The notes: generated from the letters alone by a model not told the origin. 64,000 nt of DNA from Bradyrhizobium sp. Rc3b (GCF_900114915.1 NZ_FOUS01000010.1:248001-312000), one strand, 5' to 3'; shown: positions 1-7,966, counted from the first letter of the stretch. Program-made: numbers and translations.

Positions 1-660
1 TGCGATCTTCTCCTCGCCTGCGAGCACGTCGAGATAGCGCGTCAGCCAGGTCCCCTTGGTCCATTCCTTGACGGGGTTCTCGCCTTCGAGCACCTGCAGA
101 TATTCGGTCTCCCAGATGTCGATGTCGGCCGACATCGGCGCAAGAAGATCGTAATAGAAGGCCGGCCCCTCGACCGGCGTCGGCGTCACGAGATGCTCGA
201 GCTTGGATCGCCACGGACCATCGAGCGCGGTCTCGCCGATCAGCACATGCGACGGCGCCAGAAAGTTGCGCGGCATCTGCACCGCAAGCATGCCGCTAGG
301 CTTCACCTTCTCCATGACCGATGGAAACAGCGCCGCATGATTGGGCAGCCAGTGCAGTGCGGCATTGGAATAGATCAAGTCGTATTGCCTGGCGGGGCGC
401 CATTGGCCGAGGTCCTCGTGGGACCATTCGACATCGGGTGCAGCCTTGCGGCCGGCGGCAACCATCTCGGCGGAGCCCTCGAGGCCGGTCACGCTCGCCT
501 CCGGCCAGCGCTCCTTGATGAGTTTTGTCACGTTGCCGGCGCCGGCGCCGAGATCGGCAATCTCGCGCGGGCCAAAATCCGGAATCCGCATCAAGAGGTC
601 CACGGCGGGCCGGAGCCGATGGCCGGAGAATTTTAAGTATTGCTGCGGATCCCAGGCCAT
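1..660 (-). CDS. tam: trans-aconitate 2-methyltransferase, 5' part (runs off the left edge)
   Basis: Reading starts at the ATG at 660 and stays open for 220 codons to the window edge, so the C-terminus is missing. The N-terminus MAWDPQQYLKFSGHRLRP is the family signature, followed by a Rossmann SAM-binding motif I (DLGAGAGNVT, about residues 37-46) and a later GxAxxWLPNH-like stretch (SNAALHWLPNH). Tam transfers methyl from S-adenosylmethionine to trans-aconitate, a spontaneous by-product that inhibits aconitase, and works in the cytosol as a damage-control enzyme. It is divergent from the SDR gene starting at 805. Family assignment rests on the N-terminal half only, but the match is strong. 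Confidence 0.88.
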   Translation of the reverse strand, partial: MAWDPQQYLKFSGHRLRPAVDLLMRIPDFGPREIADLGAGAGNVTKLIKERWPEASVTGLEGSAEMVAAGRKAAPDVEWSHEDLGQWRPARQYDLIYSNAALHWLPNHAALFPSVMEKVKPSGMLAVQMPRNFLAPSHVLIGETALDGPWRSKLEHLVTPTPVEGPAFYYDLLAPMSADIDIWETEYLQVLEGENPVKEWTKGTWLTRYLDVLAGEEKIA

Positions 661-804
661 CGCTCAACGCCTTTTCTTTTTCGTGTTTCCTTCAAGGTCG
701 CTCTTGGTTACCACTGCTCGTCCCGCTCAGGCAATTCGCAAGGCCCGCGGGACGGGCAGGAAGCGGACAGCAATAAGCAAAAACCAGCAAGAGAGCGTGT
801 CACC

Positions 805-1548
805 ATGGACCTCGGGCTCAAATCGAAAACCGCTGTTGTCACCGGCGCGAGCATCGGCATCGGTCGCGCCATCGCCAAGGGCCTCGCCGCCGAAGGCGTG
901 CGTGTGGTCGGCGTGGCGCGGCGCACCGATCTGCTCGCCGAGCTGGTGAAGGAGGAAGGCTCCGGGCTGATCACGCCGCTCGAGCAGGACGTGATGGCGA
1001 AGGACGCGGCAGAGCGGATCGCGGCGTTCGCGGTGAAGGAGCTTGGACATGTCGACATCCTCATCAACAATGCAGGCGGCAGCCGCCCCCTGCCGGTCGA
1101 TGCGCCCGACAGCAAATGGGACGAGGCGATCGCGCTGAACTTCACCAGCTACCGCCGCATCGCGCATGCGCTGCTGCCGCAGATGATCGAACGCAAATGG
1201 GGCCGCATCGTCAACATCACCGGCAAGTCCGAGCCCGAAGGGCTCAACGCCGCGTTCGCAGCGAAAGCCGCCGTGCACGCCTGGGCCAAGGGCCTGTCGC
1301 GCGAGATCGGCGAGCACGGCATCACCATCAACTGCATCCCTCCCGGCCGCATCATGAGCGAACAGATCCGCCGCAACTATCCGCCGGATTATCGGGAGCG
1401 TTTTGCCGAGGAGGAAATCCCGGTCGGTTATTGGGGCGAGCCGGAAGATCTGGCCGCACTCGCGGTGTTTCTGGCGTCACCGGTGGCGCGGTACATCACC
1501 GGGACGGTGATCCCGGTGGATGGCGGGTTGCGGCGGTATCAGTTCTAG
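805..1548 (+). CDS. SDR-family oxidoreductase lacking the canonical catalytic Tyr
   Basis: 247 aa, the usual size of a classical short-chain dehydrogenase. The cofactor motif TGASIGIG lies near residue 14 and NNAG near 88. The C-terminal VDGG-type ending (TVIPVDGGLRRYQF) is also typical. At the catalytic site the codons read N-A-A-F-A-A-K, so the position four before the Lys, normally Tyr in YxxxK, is Ala, with Phe next to it; the usual Ser upstream is also not obvious. The reading frame is intact, so this is not decay. The start at 805 is preferred over an upstream ATG at 640 because the homology begins there. Substrate unknown; it may be an atypical reductase or a non-catalytic relative. 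Confidence 0.85.
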   Translation: MDLGLKSKTAVVTGASIGIGRAIAKGLAAEGVRVVGVARRTDLLAELVKEEGSGLITPLEQDVMAKDAAERIAAFAVKELGHVDILINNAGGSRPLPVDAPDSKWDEAIALNFTSYRRIAHALLPQMIERKWGRIVNITGKSEPEGLNAAFAAKAAVHAWAKGLSREIGEHGITINCIPPGRIMSEQIRRNYPPDYRERFAEEEIPVGYWGEPEDLAALAVFLASPVARYITGTVIPVDGGLRRYQF

Positions 1549-1629
1549 GGCTGGGCTCCTGTATCCACGACCCGCGAACGCACGCGATGTCCCAGGGCTA
1601 TCGCATTTGGGAGTGATTTCGCCTGTGGC

Positions 1630-1670
1630 CATCCTTCGAGACGCCCGCCGTTGGCGGGCCCTCAGGATGA
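1630..1670. repeat. intergenic palindromic repeat, copy A
   Basis: An imperfect inverted repeat running from CATCCTTCGAG to CTCAGGATGA around a CCCGCC..GGCGGG core. The same ends recur inverted at 1719-1762. It is a dispersed palindrome type common between genes in Bradyrhizobium and its relatives (family knowledge). The rest of the gap 1549-1820 holds no convincing gene. Confidence 0.7.
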
Positions 1671-1718
1671 AGATCGAGTGCGCGGCTGCAGTTTCAACGA
1701 GCACCGATGCTGCTTAGC

Positions 1719-1762
1719 CTCATCCTGAGGAGACCGCGAAGCGGTCGCCTCGAAGGACGAGG
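1719..1762. repeat. intergenic palindromic repeat, copy B (inverted relative to copy A)
   Basis: CCTCATCCTGAGG, then a GACCGCGAAGCGGTC core, then CCTCGAAGGACGAGG. The ends match copy A in opposite orientation, so the pair could itself form a large hairpin. It sits just past the convergent ends of the SDR gene and the DsrE-like gene. Confidence 0.7.
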
Positions 1763-1820
1763 CGCGCGCTCAGCTCGCGCTAAGCGCCAAATGCGATTGA
1801 CCTGGGTTTGCCGCCAGACC

Positions 1821-2438
1821 TCACGGTTTGACGTAGCTCCAGCCCTGCTCCTGCAGCTCCATGACGCGGACGACGCCGGATTTCACGACCGTTGCCTGTG
1901 GGATCAGGTTGATGTCCTTGTTCTCCGCCTTGCGCATGTTTTCCTGCGTGTTGCCGCAGGCTTTGAACGAGATTTCGGGATGGCTCATCGCGAGCACCTC
2001 GATGCGCGGCTTTACCGGCGAGGTGTCGTCGCGCAGCATGTGAAGGCCGGGACCAAAGGTGACGACCTCGATCGACACTGGTTCACCGAGATCGCGATAA
2101 TATTGCGCGACGTTGCTCGCATTGTTGAGCGTGAGGTTCATCATCGCAGGTTCGTTGGAATTGACCTGCAGCACCAGCCGGTGCGACTTTTTCGCGCTCT
2201 CGGTTTTTGTAGCCTGAGCCATCTTCGTGTTGTTCGGAGGATCCTGCCTGATCGCGTGAGTCTGCCGCGGCTTGCTCACCTGCTTCTGTCCACCCGGATG
2301 CTTCGCGTTGCTCGCTTGGCTCTTCTCGCGCGCCTGCGGGAACCACTGGTTGTCCTGCTGCGCCTGCGCGCTTGGTCCGACCAGAAGCCCTATCGTCAAG
2401 CCGCCGATGACTGCCATCGCCAATTTTGGATTGATCAT
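1821..2438 (-). CDS. exported DsrE-like protein
   Basis: 205 aa. Residues 1-27 form a clear Sec signal peptide ending in AQA. Residues 28-85 are a polar linker rich in Gln, Lys and Ser. Residues 86-205 resemble DsrE/DsrF folds: a beta strand HRLVLQVNSN, an NNASNVAQYY helix, VSIEVVTFGPG, then a Cys at 161 in FKACGNT at the place where family members carry a reactive Cys. DsrE proteins handle sulfur atoms or form small oligomers, but the role of exported members is unknown. It is the last of four closely spaced minus-strand genes, 24 bp after the VasI-like gene. Confidence 0.75.
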   Translation of the reverse strand: MINPKLAMAVIGGLTIGLLVGPSAQAQQDNQWFPQAREKSQASNAKHPGGQKQVSKPRQTHAIRQDPPNNTKMAQATKTESAKKSHRLVLQVNSNEPAMMNLTLNNASNVAQYYRDLGEPVSIEVVTFGPGLHMLRDDTSPVKPRIEVLAMSHPEISFKACGNTQENMRKAENKDINLIPQATVVKSGVVRVMELQEQGWSYVKP

Positions 2439-2462
2439 CTCGTGTCTCCCATATCCTGACCA

Positions 2463-3092
2463 TCACCTACCCGGCCTGGTGACGGCATGTGGCCATTTGC
2501 ATGCGGCCGCCATTTTCTTGCGCACGTTTTCGAATCCGCTGAGCAGGAATTGTCCGTCTTGCGCCGGGCCAGTGCGGGTGAAAAGGCTCACGACGATGTG
2601 ACCGTCGTCCGGTAGTGAGCTCAACAATTTTACGACGTCGCCGCCGAAAGCGACGCCGGAGCCGAATGACGGCGACGCTGCTGCGAGTTGCATTGGCGTA
2701 TCCGCATTCAGCCGAAAGGAGATCACGTATTCGTTGGCGCTGCGTGACAGCGCCGGTCCGGCGACGATGACTTCCGTGCGGCCTCTGCGGCAGTGGATTG
2801 CGAGCTGCATCGCGGCACCGTCCGAGCGGCCGACAGAAGTGGCCGTGGCAGTGACGACCGGCAGATAATCGACTGGCGAAGTCGTCTCGCTGACGATCCA
2901 GCCGGCATCCCGGCTACTCCGGCTGGACGGGGGAATCTTGCGCGATAGGCCTTGCAGACATTCCAGCCGGGCTTGTCCCTCCATCGCCGAACAAGCCCTA
3001 AGTGTCTCCATGGGATCGCTCGTACTTTGCGCGTAGGCGATACCGCAGGCGACGTTGAAGGCGACAGCGAGCGGCGGAGCGGCAGTCTTCAT
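2463..3092 (-). CDS. VasI/TagO-like exported protein
   Basis: 209 aa from the ATG at 3092, whose ATGA overlaps the stop of the preceding TAXI gene and suggests translational coupling. A hydrophobic N-terminus (residues 1-21, ending AYAQ) looks like a signal peptide. The layout CSAMEGQARLECLQ near residue 34, paired strands in the middle, and a C-terminal FLLSGFENVRKKMAAACKW match the VasI/TagO layout, in which the ending is usually a FDLSGL...ACGW-type motif. VasI/TagO is known beside type VI secretion, but no type VI gene is in view, so the role here is open. The distant resemblance makes the family call moderate. Confidence 0.62.
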   Translation of the reverse strand: MKTAAPPLAVAFNVACGIAYAQSTSDPMETLRACSAMEGQARLECLQGLSRKIPPSSRSSRDAGWIVSETTSPVDYLPVVTATATSVGRSDGAAMQLAIHCRRGRTEVIVAGPALSRSANEYVISFRLNADTPMQLAAASPSFGSGVAFGGDVVKLLSSLPDDGHIVVSLFTRTGPAQDGQFLLSGFENVRKKMAAACKWPHAVTRPGR

Positions 3093-4132
3093 GGCCTCGC
3101 CTGTACGCTGCGCGCTTTGCGATCCAGCCATTCCTGCGCGGCCTGGAAGCGGGTGAGACCCGGGACGGATGCCGCAAGATTGATCGACTGCCATTTCGGA
3201 TCGAAGCCTGGTGCCTGCAGCCGGTCGATCCGCGAGAACAGGTACTCGACAAGGCGAGCCACGCGTTGGTAGCGATTGGAGCCTGGCGGCCAGTTGAAAG
3301 CGACCAGCGCTGTCGGGACCGCGATGGTCGAGACCCGCTCACCCTGCTTGATCAGATTGGGATACTCATTGGCGTCCAAGGTCGCGGGCAGATAATAGTC
3401 CTCGAATTTCTGGTCGTAACGGATCGGGAGGAACTTGAATCCAGCCTCCCAGCGGCCCTTTACGAAGGCGTCGACGGGTTTCGACGTGATGAACACAACG
3501 GCCGACATTTCGCCTTTGCGCATCTGCTCCAGGGCAACCTGATGTGGGATGAATGTCTTTTCGACATCGATCCCGAGGCGGCTGAAGATCAGTGGCCCTG
3601 AATAGGCGGCCGCGGTGCCCAGGGTGTTGAAGTTCACCCTCTTGCCGACAAGATCCTGCAGGCTTGTGATCTCAGGCCGCACAAAGATGTGCAGCTCGGA
3701 TGGGAAGAGATTGAGCAGATAGGTGATGCGGCTCCGGATCTGCGGTACCTGAATCTTATACTCCTCGAGCGCGTCGGAGTTGATGATGGCAGTATCGACG
3801 CCGCGCAAATAGAGCAGCGCGTTCAGATTGTCGGTGGCCCCCCGGGTGACGATCGGCAGGAGATGCAGGTCTGCTCCGTCGTCGACGACGCGAGCCATTT
3901 CTGCGGCGAGGCGGATCGGCGCGCCCTCGAGCAGGCCCCCGGCGAGCCCGACCGTCCAGGCATTCATCCGGTCCTTTTCGTTCTCTTTCGGAAGCGGCCG
4001 TCGGTCGAGCTGTGCATCGGCCTTGGCATTTCTCGCCGTTTGCGCTTCCAGGCAGGCCGTTTGAAGCATCATAGCGACCGGCACCAACCAAGCGAGCAGG
4101 AGCAACGAGCGTGACTTTGGCGCATTGTTCAT
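3089..4132 (-). CDS. TAXI-family solute-binding protein
   Basis: 347 aa from the ATG at 4132, which follows an AGAAGGGA ribosome site; an upstream start at 4192 is possible but unsupported. Residues 1-30 are a signal peptide. The body has the TAXI fold features: WTVGLAGGLLEGAPIRLAAE near the start, VTRGATDNLNALLYLRGVD, DLVGKRVNFNTLGTAA, and an F-T/S-K-P-V-D segment. TAXI proteins normally bind an organic acid such as glutamate in the periplasm and feed a TRAP permease. No DctM/DctQ-type permease lies in the window, so this one probably acts as an orphan sensor or binding partner within its operon (inference). Confidence 0.75.
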   Translation of the reverse strand: MNNAPKSRSLLLLAWLVPVAMMLQTACLEAQTARNAKADAQLDRRPLPKENEKDRMNAWTVGLAGGLLEGAPIRLAAEMARVVDDGADLHLLPIVTRGATDNLNALLYLRGVDTAIINSDALEEYKIQVPQIRSRITYLLNLFPSELHIFVRPEITSLQDLVGKRVNFNTLGTAAAYSGPLIFSRLGIDVEKTFIPHQVALEQMRKGEMSAVVFITSKPVDAFVKGRWEAGFKFLPIRYDQKFEDYYLPATLDANEYPNLIKQGERVSTIAVPTALVAFNWPPGSNRYQRVARLVEYLFSRIDRLQAPGFDPKWQSINLAASVPGLTRFQAAQEWLDRKARSVQARP

Positions 4133-4194
4133 GTCGTTCCCTTCTGGCTCAGCCGCCGCAAGCTTTTGTCTCTCGGACACCAAGAATCCCATTC

Positions 4195-5829
4195 TCAGGG
4201 TCGGAGCGCATCCAGCCGTTCCTTGGCTTCGCGAATACCGCCCCTGTGTGCCTTCGCGTAGAATTCGCGCGCCTTGGCCGCTTCGCCGCGAGTTCCATAA
4301 GTACCCCAGGCGGAAAGAACCGCCGGATCATAGGTCTCGGCGAGCATGAAACTTGCCTGCGCAATGTCTTTCTCAGCTGCGAGCTCGAGTACAATGCGTG
4401 CTGCACCAATATTTCCCTGATCGAGCAGCGCCCTGGCACGCGGGAGCAAACGGGCCTCCGCCTCGTTCTGGACTGCGGCGGTCGGTGGCTCCGCTACTTC
4501 CACGCTCCGCGTCGCCGGCAGGACCGGCGCGTCATTTGCTTGCTCGGCGAGAGCGCGCTCACGGGTGGAGCGCCACCCCGATGCAAGATCTCTCTCCCTG
4601 GCCTCGGTTTTGCTCAGCTCCCGTTTCAGCGACTGTTGCAGCTCACTGATCTCTCGTTTCGCTGCCTGTCTCTGCTGCAAGGTCGCATTTTCGGCATCGC
4701 GCAATTGCGCGTTGCGGGCTTCGAGCTCCCGGCGCACTTCGGCAAGTTCGCTCTCCAGCGCGGCGGCGTGCGCCTGAGCCGCTTCGAGAGCGCGGCGTTG
4801 TTGATCGGCATCGGCAGCTGCTGCCTGCGCTGCTTTGGCTTCCGTGACCAGAATGGCGTTCTTTTCCTGCTCTTGCTGCAGGGACTGCCGCAGTTCCGCA
4901 ATCTCCAGCCCCTCCGCCGGGCTTTCCTCCGCAGTCGCAGCTTCCGTCACAGGCAAGCGGCGAGGCATTCCGGCGAGTTCGCTCGCGAGCGCGGCGGCGC
5001 GCGACTGCGCCTCGTGGCGTTCCTGCTCAGCGCTCGCCGCCGCTGCCTGTGCGGCGTTCACCTGCCTTGCGCGGGCGGTGCTAGTTTCCCGCTCGCGCTG
5101 CAGAGACTGCTCTAGTTCTGCGATCTGCCGTTGCGCCGCTTCTCTCTGTTGCGCGGCCACATCCTCCGCCTTCCGCGATTCTGCGTCGCGGGCATCGACC
5201 TGCCGGCGGAATTCGGCAACTTCGTTCGCAAGCGCAGCGTTGCGCGCCTGCTCCTGTTGCAGCGACTGCCGCAACTCGTCCGCCGCAATTTTTGCCGCGT
5301 GCGCCTGCTGAACCGCCTCCTCAAGTTCCCTGCGCGCCCCGTCCGGTTCACTGGCGCGCGCATGACTGTGCAAAGCATCTCGATCGGGCCATGGCTCAGG
5401 CTGCACCATGCCCGCCGGCACCGTGTACGTCAGGGCTCCGCTCGCTTCGCGCTGAAGGAGCGCTTGCGACCCCGCCCCTATTTCCGGCCGTCGGTCGAAG
5501 CGGAGGGCATTCTCGCCGCCGATTTGCGCCATTTCCGGCATCGTTCGTGCGCTGAAAGCGTCGAACACACCCAGCAAGGCCGCTCCAACCAGGATCGCGG
5601 GAAGCAAAATGACAGCCGCTGCCAGCGGATTGCCCGATGGTTCGCCCTCTGGGTCAATGTCCTCAGTTTCGGGATACCAATGGGTCGGCTCGGCGTTGAT
5701 TGGAGCACCGTCTTTGGAGACCCATTTGCCTGCTTGAGGCGACCAGCGAGCGACGTCAACGACCCCGGTCGCATCTTCCACCCAGATGTCTTCTCCGTCC
5801 CTGGGTGCAGTATCAATCGGTCGGCGCAT
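4195..5829 (-). CDS. membrane protein with DUF551-like head, long coiled coil and repeat-like tail
   Basis: 544 aa. Residues 1-55 resemble the small DUF551 module (PIDTAPRDGEDIWV ... ARW ... EPTHWYPE). One membrane segment lies at about 68-89. A long, Ala/Glu/Arg/Gln-rich coiled coil spans about 165-430 in two related blocks, each with LRQSLQQEQ-, ELAEVRRELEAR- and EISELQQSLKRE-like segments. The tail (about 460-544) has alpha-helical repeats like Sel1/TPR (ARALLDQGNIGAARIVLELA, EAAKAREFYAKAHRGG). It leads the operon of TAXI, VasI-like and DsrE-like genes, 62 bp upstream of the TAXI start. It probably scaffolds an envelope assembly; function not known. Confidence 0.72.
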   Translation of the reverse strand: MRRPIDTAPRDGEDIWVEDATGVVDVARWSPQAGKWVSKDGAPINAEPTHWYPETEDIDPEGEPSGNPLAAAVILLPAILVGAALLGVFDAFSARTMPEMAQIGGENALRFDRRPEIGAGSQALLQREASGALTYTVPAGMVQPEPWPDRDALHSHARASEPDGARRELEEAVQQAHAAKIAADELRQSLQQEQARNAALANEVAEFRRQVDARDAESRKAEDVAAQQREAAQRQIAELEQSLQRERETSTARARQVNAAQAAAASAEQERHEAQSRAAALASELAGMPRRLPVTEAATAEESPAEGLEIAELRQSLQQEQEKNAILVTEAKAAQAAAADADQQRRALEAAQAHAAALESELAEVRRELEARNAQLRDAENATLQQRQAAKREISELQQSLKRELSKTEARERDLASGWRSTRERALAEQANDAPVLPATRSVEVAEPPTAAVQNEAEARLLPRARALLDQGNIGAARIVLELAAEKDIAQASFMLAETYDPAVLSAWGTYGTRGEAAKAREFYAKAHRGGIREAKERLDALRP

Positions 5830-6190
5830 CGATCACGCCTCTTTAGATAAAGGCTAGAGCGGAGCGATTGCTCCGCCTGTTTCGCGGTTCGGCATGGAAG
5901 AAAATCCCGAGATCGAAAGGACTTGGCAGGCACCAGCCTCACAATTAAATAATTAAATAAATTATATATTTTGAACCAAATGCGGAGTCAAATTAAATCA
6001 GCCGGGTCCGGCCTGAAAGGGGCGTCAAATCAGGCACGTCTGCTTCCTGTTGGCATCGTCTTCATTGCGCGGTCGGGTACGTTGTCGTCCACGGCAAACC
6101 AACCCTCGTACATCGTATGGAATATGGGCAGTGCACGGCGAACATGCGAAGCTGACGGCGTTTTCGCGTCTCGGAGCTGAGGAGTGACCG
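5830..6190. other. gene-poor gap with a 30-base pure A/T tract
   Basis: No ORF with coding character was seen on either strand. Bases 5943-5972 are A and T only, very unlike the GC-rich surroundings. The gap lies upstream of the coiled-coil operon (minus) and of the tiny membrane protein at 6191 (plus), so it may hold promoters for both. Confidence 0.5.
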
Positions 6191-6274
6191 ATGCGCCTTG
6201 CATTGCCCTATTTGGGAATTGGCGTCTGTTTGTCTCTTGCGACCTGGTTGGCGTTGGGGCTTGCGTTCGAGTGA
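6191..6274 (+). CDS. 27-aa single-pass membrane peptide (candidate)
   Basis: A 27-codon frame beginning MRLALPYLGIGVCLS and ending in LGLAFE. It is almost entirely hydrophobic and is preceded by a strong ribosome site (GGAG, about 7 bases before the ATG). It would insert as one membrane helix. No homologue is recalled; the case rests on the ribosome site and on composition. Nothing else is visible between 6275 and 6538. Confidence 0.45.
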   Translation: MRLALPYLGIGVCLSLATWLALGLAFE

Positions 6275-6538
6275 CGGTTTTCCACCCCGAGCGTTGACCT
6301 CCACGTCGCTTATTCCGCCGATTTCTTACCAGCCGTCTTGTCGCGACCTAGCGCAATTCATCATTCGGAACTACCCGATCTCCCGGCCCCCTAGTCGTCA
6401 GCCTGGGCGAGCCTGCTAAGGCAATACAGTGCGGGGGTGCGTGCAGGAGGCACCGACAACAATGTCGGCGACAGCGCGCCGAGCATCTTCCTTGCCTTCA
6501 AAAGCGGCCGATGATGCTCGTGAGAGGCGCGCGCACGA

Positions 6539-6685
6539 TCACTGATCCGCCGCCGGCTTCTTCAACCACCACCTGCGGATCAACAGCCACTGCATGGCGC
6601 AAATCGTCACTCCCATGGCAGCAACCACTCCGTGGACGATGAAGAGCGAAACGAAATTGAACGGATGGCTCTCATGAGCTGCCAT
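6539..6685 (-). CDS. 48-aa small membrane protein
   Basis: From the ATG at 6685 the product begins MAAHESHPFNFVSLFIVHG, runs through one long hydrophobic helix (about residues 11-34) and ends with the basic, Trp-rich tail RRWWLKKPAADQ. A longer frame upstream reads as low-complexity Arg/Ala and is less likely. No good ribosome site precedes it. It lies next to the stress genes CsbD and PNPOx and may belong to the same response, but that is inference. Confidence 0.45.
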   Translation of the reverse strand: MAAHESHPFNFVSLFIVHGVVAAMGVTICAMQWLLIRRWWLKKPAADQ

Positions 6686-6900
6686 CTGATGACGTGATCC
6701 GTGCAGCGGAAATAAGTGAGCAGTGCGCCTGTCGTGCGCCAGCGCCACAGCTCGGAAAGTCCGAGCTACGCCATCAATGCGCAGCGACACCGATCGACGA
6801 ACGTTCAGCACTCAGCACGATGAGTTTCGCAAGCGCTCTACCATTCTGCGCGTTCGAAGGCACTACTAGGTTCCCCGCAAATCTGCTCTGTTCTAATGCC

Positions 6901-6925
6901 GGAACGCCAAGTCCACCAACGCGTT
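6901..6925 (+). promoter_or_regulatory. EcfG-type (general stress) promoter of the CsbD gene
   Basis: GGAAC at 6901-6905, 16 bases, then CGTT at 6922-6925. This exactly matches the -35/-10 pattern known for the alphaproteobacterial general stress sigma factor EcfG. The ATG of the CsbD gene is 26 bases downstream. Confidence 0.75.
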
Positions 6926-6950
6926 ATCGCCTGTATGGAAGGAGAAGATC

Positions 6951-7127
6951 ATGAGCGTTGAAGGCAAGATCAAGGAAGGCGCCGGTTACATCAAGGAAGA
7001 GATGAACGAGCACGGCAAGGATCCCGAGAGCCAGCGCAAGGCTCAAGAGGGACGCGATCTTCGCAATGAGGGCCGCATGGAAGACGGCAAGCCCCCGAAG
7101 ACCACCAAGCCTGGCACCGGCCACTGA
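6951..7127 (+). CDS. CsbD-family small stress protein
   Basis: 58 aa, hydrophilic and charged. It opens MSVEGKIKEGAGYIKEEM, the CsbD signature (helix with a KIKEGAG motif), and has a second EGRDLRNEGRMEDGK stretch. A strong ribosome site (GGAAGGAG) precedes the ATG, and an EcfG-type promoter lies just upstream. CsbD proteins accumulate under general stress, often at high level; their molecular role is not settled. A strong hairpin terminator follows 15 bases after the stop, so this is a monocistronic transcript. Confidence 0.85.
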   Translation: MSVEGKIKEGAGYIKEEMNEHGKDPESQRKAQEGRDLRNEGRMEDGKPPKTTKPGTGH

Positions 7128-7141
7128 TCCGATTCAATTCG

Positions 7142-7174
7142 AAACCGCCTCCGACTGATGTCGGGGGCGGTTTT
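7142..7174 (+). terminator. Rho-independent terminator after the CsbD gene
   Basis: A 14-base stem (7142-7155 with 7160-7173, one G-T pair) closes on a TGAT loop and ends in TTTT. It is one of the cleanest terminators in the window. Confidence 0.85.
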
Positions 7175-7198
7175 GCGTTTCCAACGAGTAGAACGCGA

Positions 7199-7224
7199 GG
7201 AACGCGTAGCCTCATCCCGCCGTT
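7199..7224 (+). promoter_or_regulatory. EcfG-type promoter of the PNPOx-fold gene
   Basis: GGAAC at 7199-7203, 17 bases, then CGTT at 7221-7224, with the ATG 26 bases further on. Spacing and distance repeat those of the CsbD promoter 300 bases upstream. Confidence 0.7.
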
Positions 7225-7250
7225 GCTCCAGCCCCGCTGGAGGAAAATTC

Positions 7251-7682
7251 ATGTCCAAGACATCGCTCGCCGAGATCGCGAAGGAAATGGCCGACATCGA
7301 CATCGCCATTCTTTCGACCCACACCGAGAACGGCGAAATCGCCAACCGCCCCATGAGCAACAACGGCGATGTCACCTACGACGGCACGTCTTACTACTTT
7401 GCCCATGACCGGACCCGCACCGTCTCGGACATCAGGCGAAATCCGAAAGTCGCGCTCGGCTTTTCGTCGGAAGCGGGCCTGTTCTCGAAGGGGATCTATG
7501 TCGCCGTCGAGGGGACGGCCGAACTGATCCGGGACAAGGCGGCATTCCAACAGCATTGGACGAGCGATCTCGACAAATGGTTCGACCACGGCATTGATAC
7601 GCCGGGCATCGTGCTGATCAAGGTCAAAGCCAACCGCATCACTTATTGGAAGGGCCGTGAAGAGGGTGAGGTTGCACTCTGA
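7251..7682 (+). CDS. pyridoxamine 5'-phosphate oxidase-fold stress protein (general stress protein 26 type)
   Basis: 143 aa from the ATG at 7251, behind a GGAGGAAA ribosome site. The split-barrel flavin-binding fold is shown by AILSTHTENGEIANRPMS, YYFAHDRTRTVSDIRRNPKVALGF, and a C-terminal ITYWKGREEGE. Proteins of this group bind FMN, FAD or F420 and are linked to general stress; the substrate is not known. The EcfG-type promoter at 7199 agrees with that role. The stop codon overlaps the first codon of the next frame, so the two are probably translated together. Confidence 0.85.
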   Translation: MSKTSLAEIAKEMADIDIAILSTHTENGEIANRPMSNNGDVTYDGTSYYFAHDRTRTVSDIRRNPKVALGFSSEAGLFSKGIYVAVEGTAELIRDKAAFQQHWTSDLDKWFDHGIDTPGIVLIKVKANRITYWKGREEGEVAL

Positions 7683-7966
7683 TTGGCTCGGTACGGCGAT
7701 TCGCTGATTGGTTCTTCCGGAGCCGCGAAACAGGTGCCATCACCATCGCGCAGTGGCCGAATCTTCTTCTTTGGATCGTCCTCGTTGCCGGCGTTCTGCT
7801 TTGGATCTGGCCCGCCGCAGGCAAGGTCAGCGTCGGCTTGACGATCGTCATGAAGGGCGGACTCGTCGTCTGGGGCGCCGACGAGGTCTTCCGCGGCGTG
7901 AATCCCTGGCGGCGCTGTCTCGGCGCTGCCGTAGTCGTCTATGAGTTCATGACGCTTCTGCCGTGA
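7682..7966 (+). CDS. small membrane protein, start codon uncertain
   Basis: The open frame from 7670 encodes RRFADWFFRSRETGAI, two hydrophobic segments (LLLWIVLVAGVLLWIWP and a weaker second one) and a W-G-A-D-E-V-F-R-G-V-N-P-W-R-R motif followed by a hydrophobic end. The DEVxRGVNPWRR ending is, from memory, a recurring small membrane family in rhizobia. No ATG, GTG or TTG occurs before the first helix; the earliest candidates are CTG at 7679 or ATT at 7682, which overlaps the previous stop as TGATT. The listed start is therefore provisional. Confidence 0.55.
   Translation: MGSVRRFADWFFRSRETGAITIAQWPNLLLWIVLVAGVLLWIWPAAGKVSVGLTIVMKGGLVVWGADEVFRGVNPWRRCLGAAVVVYEFMTLLP

Noticed and set aside
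2463..3092. A type VI secretion locus suggested by the VasI/TagO-like gene
   Set aside because: No TssA-M, Hcp, VgrG or ClpV gene is in the window, so only the single family resemblance is reported.
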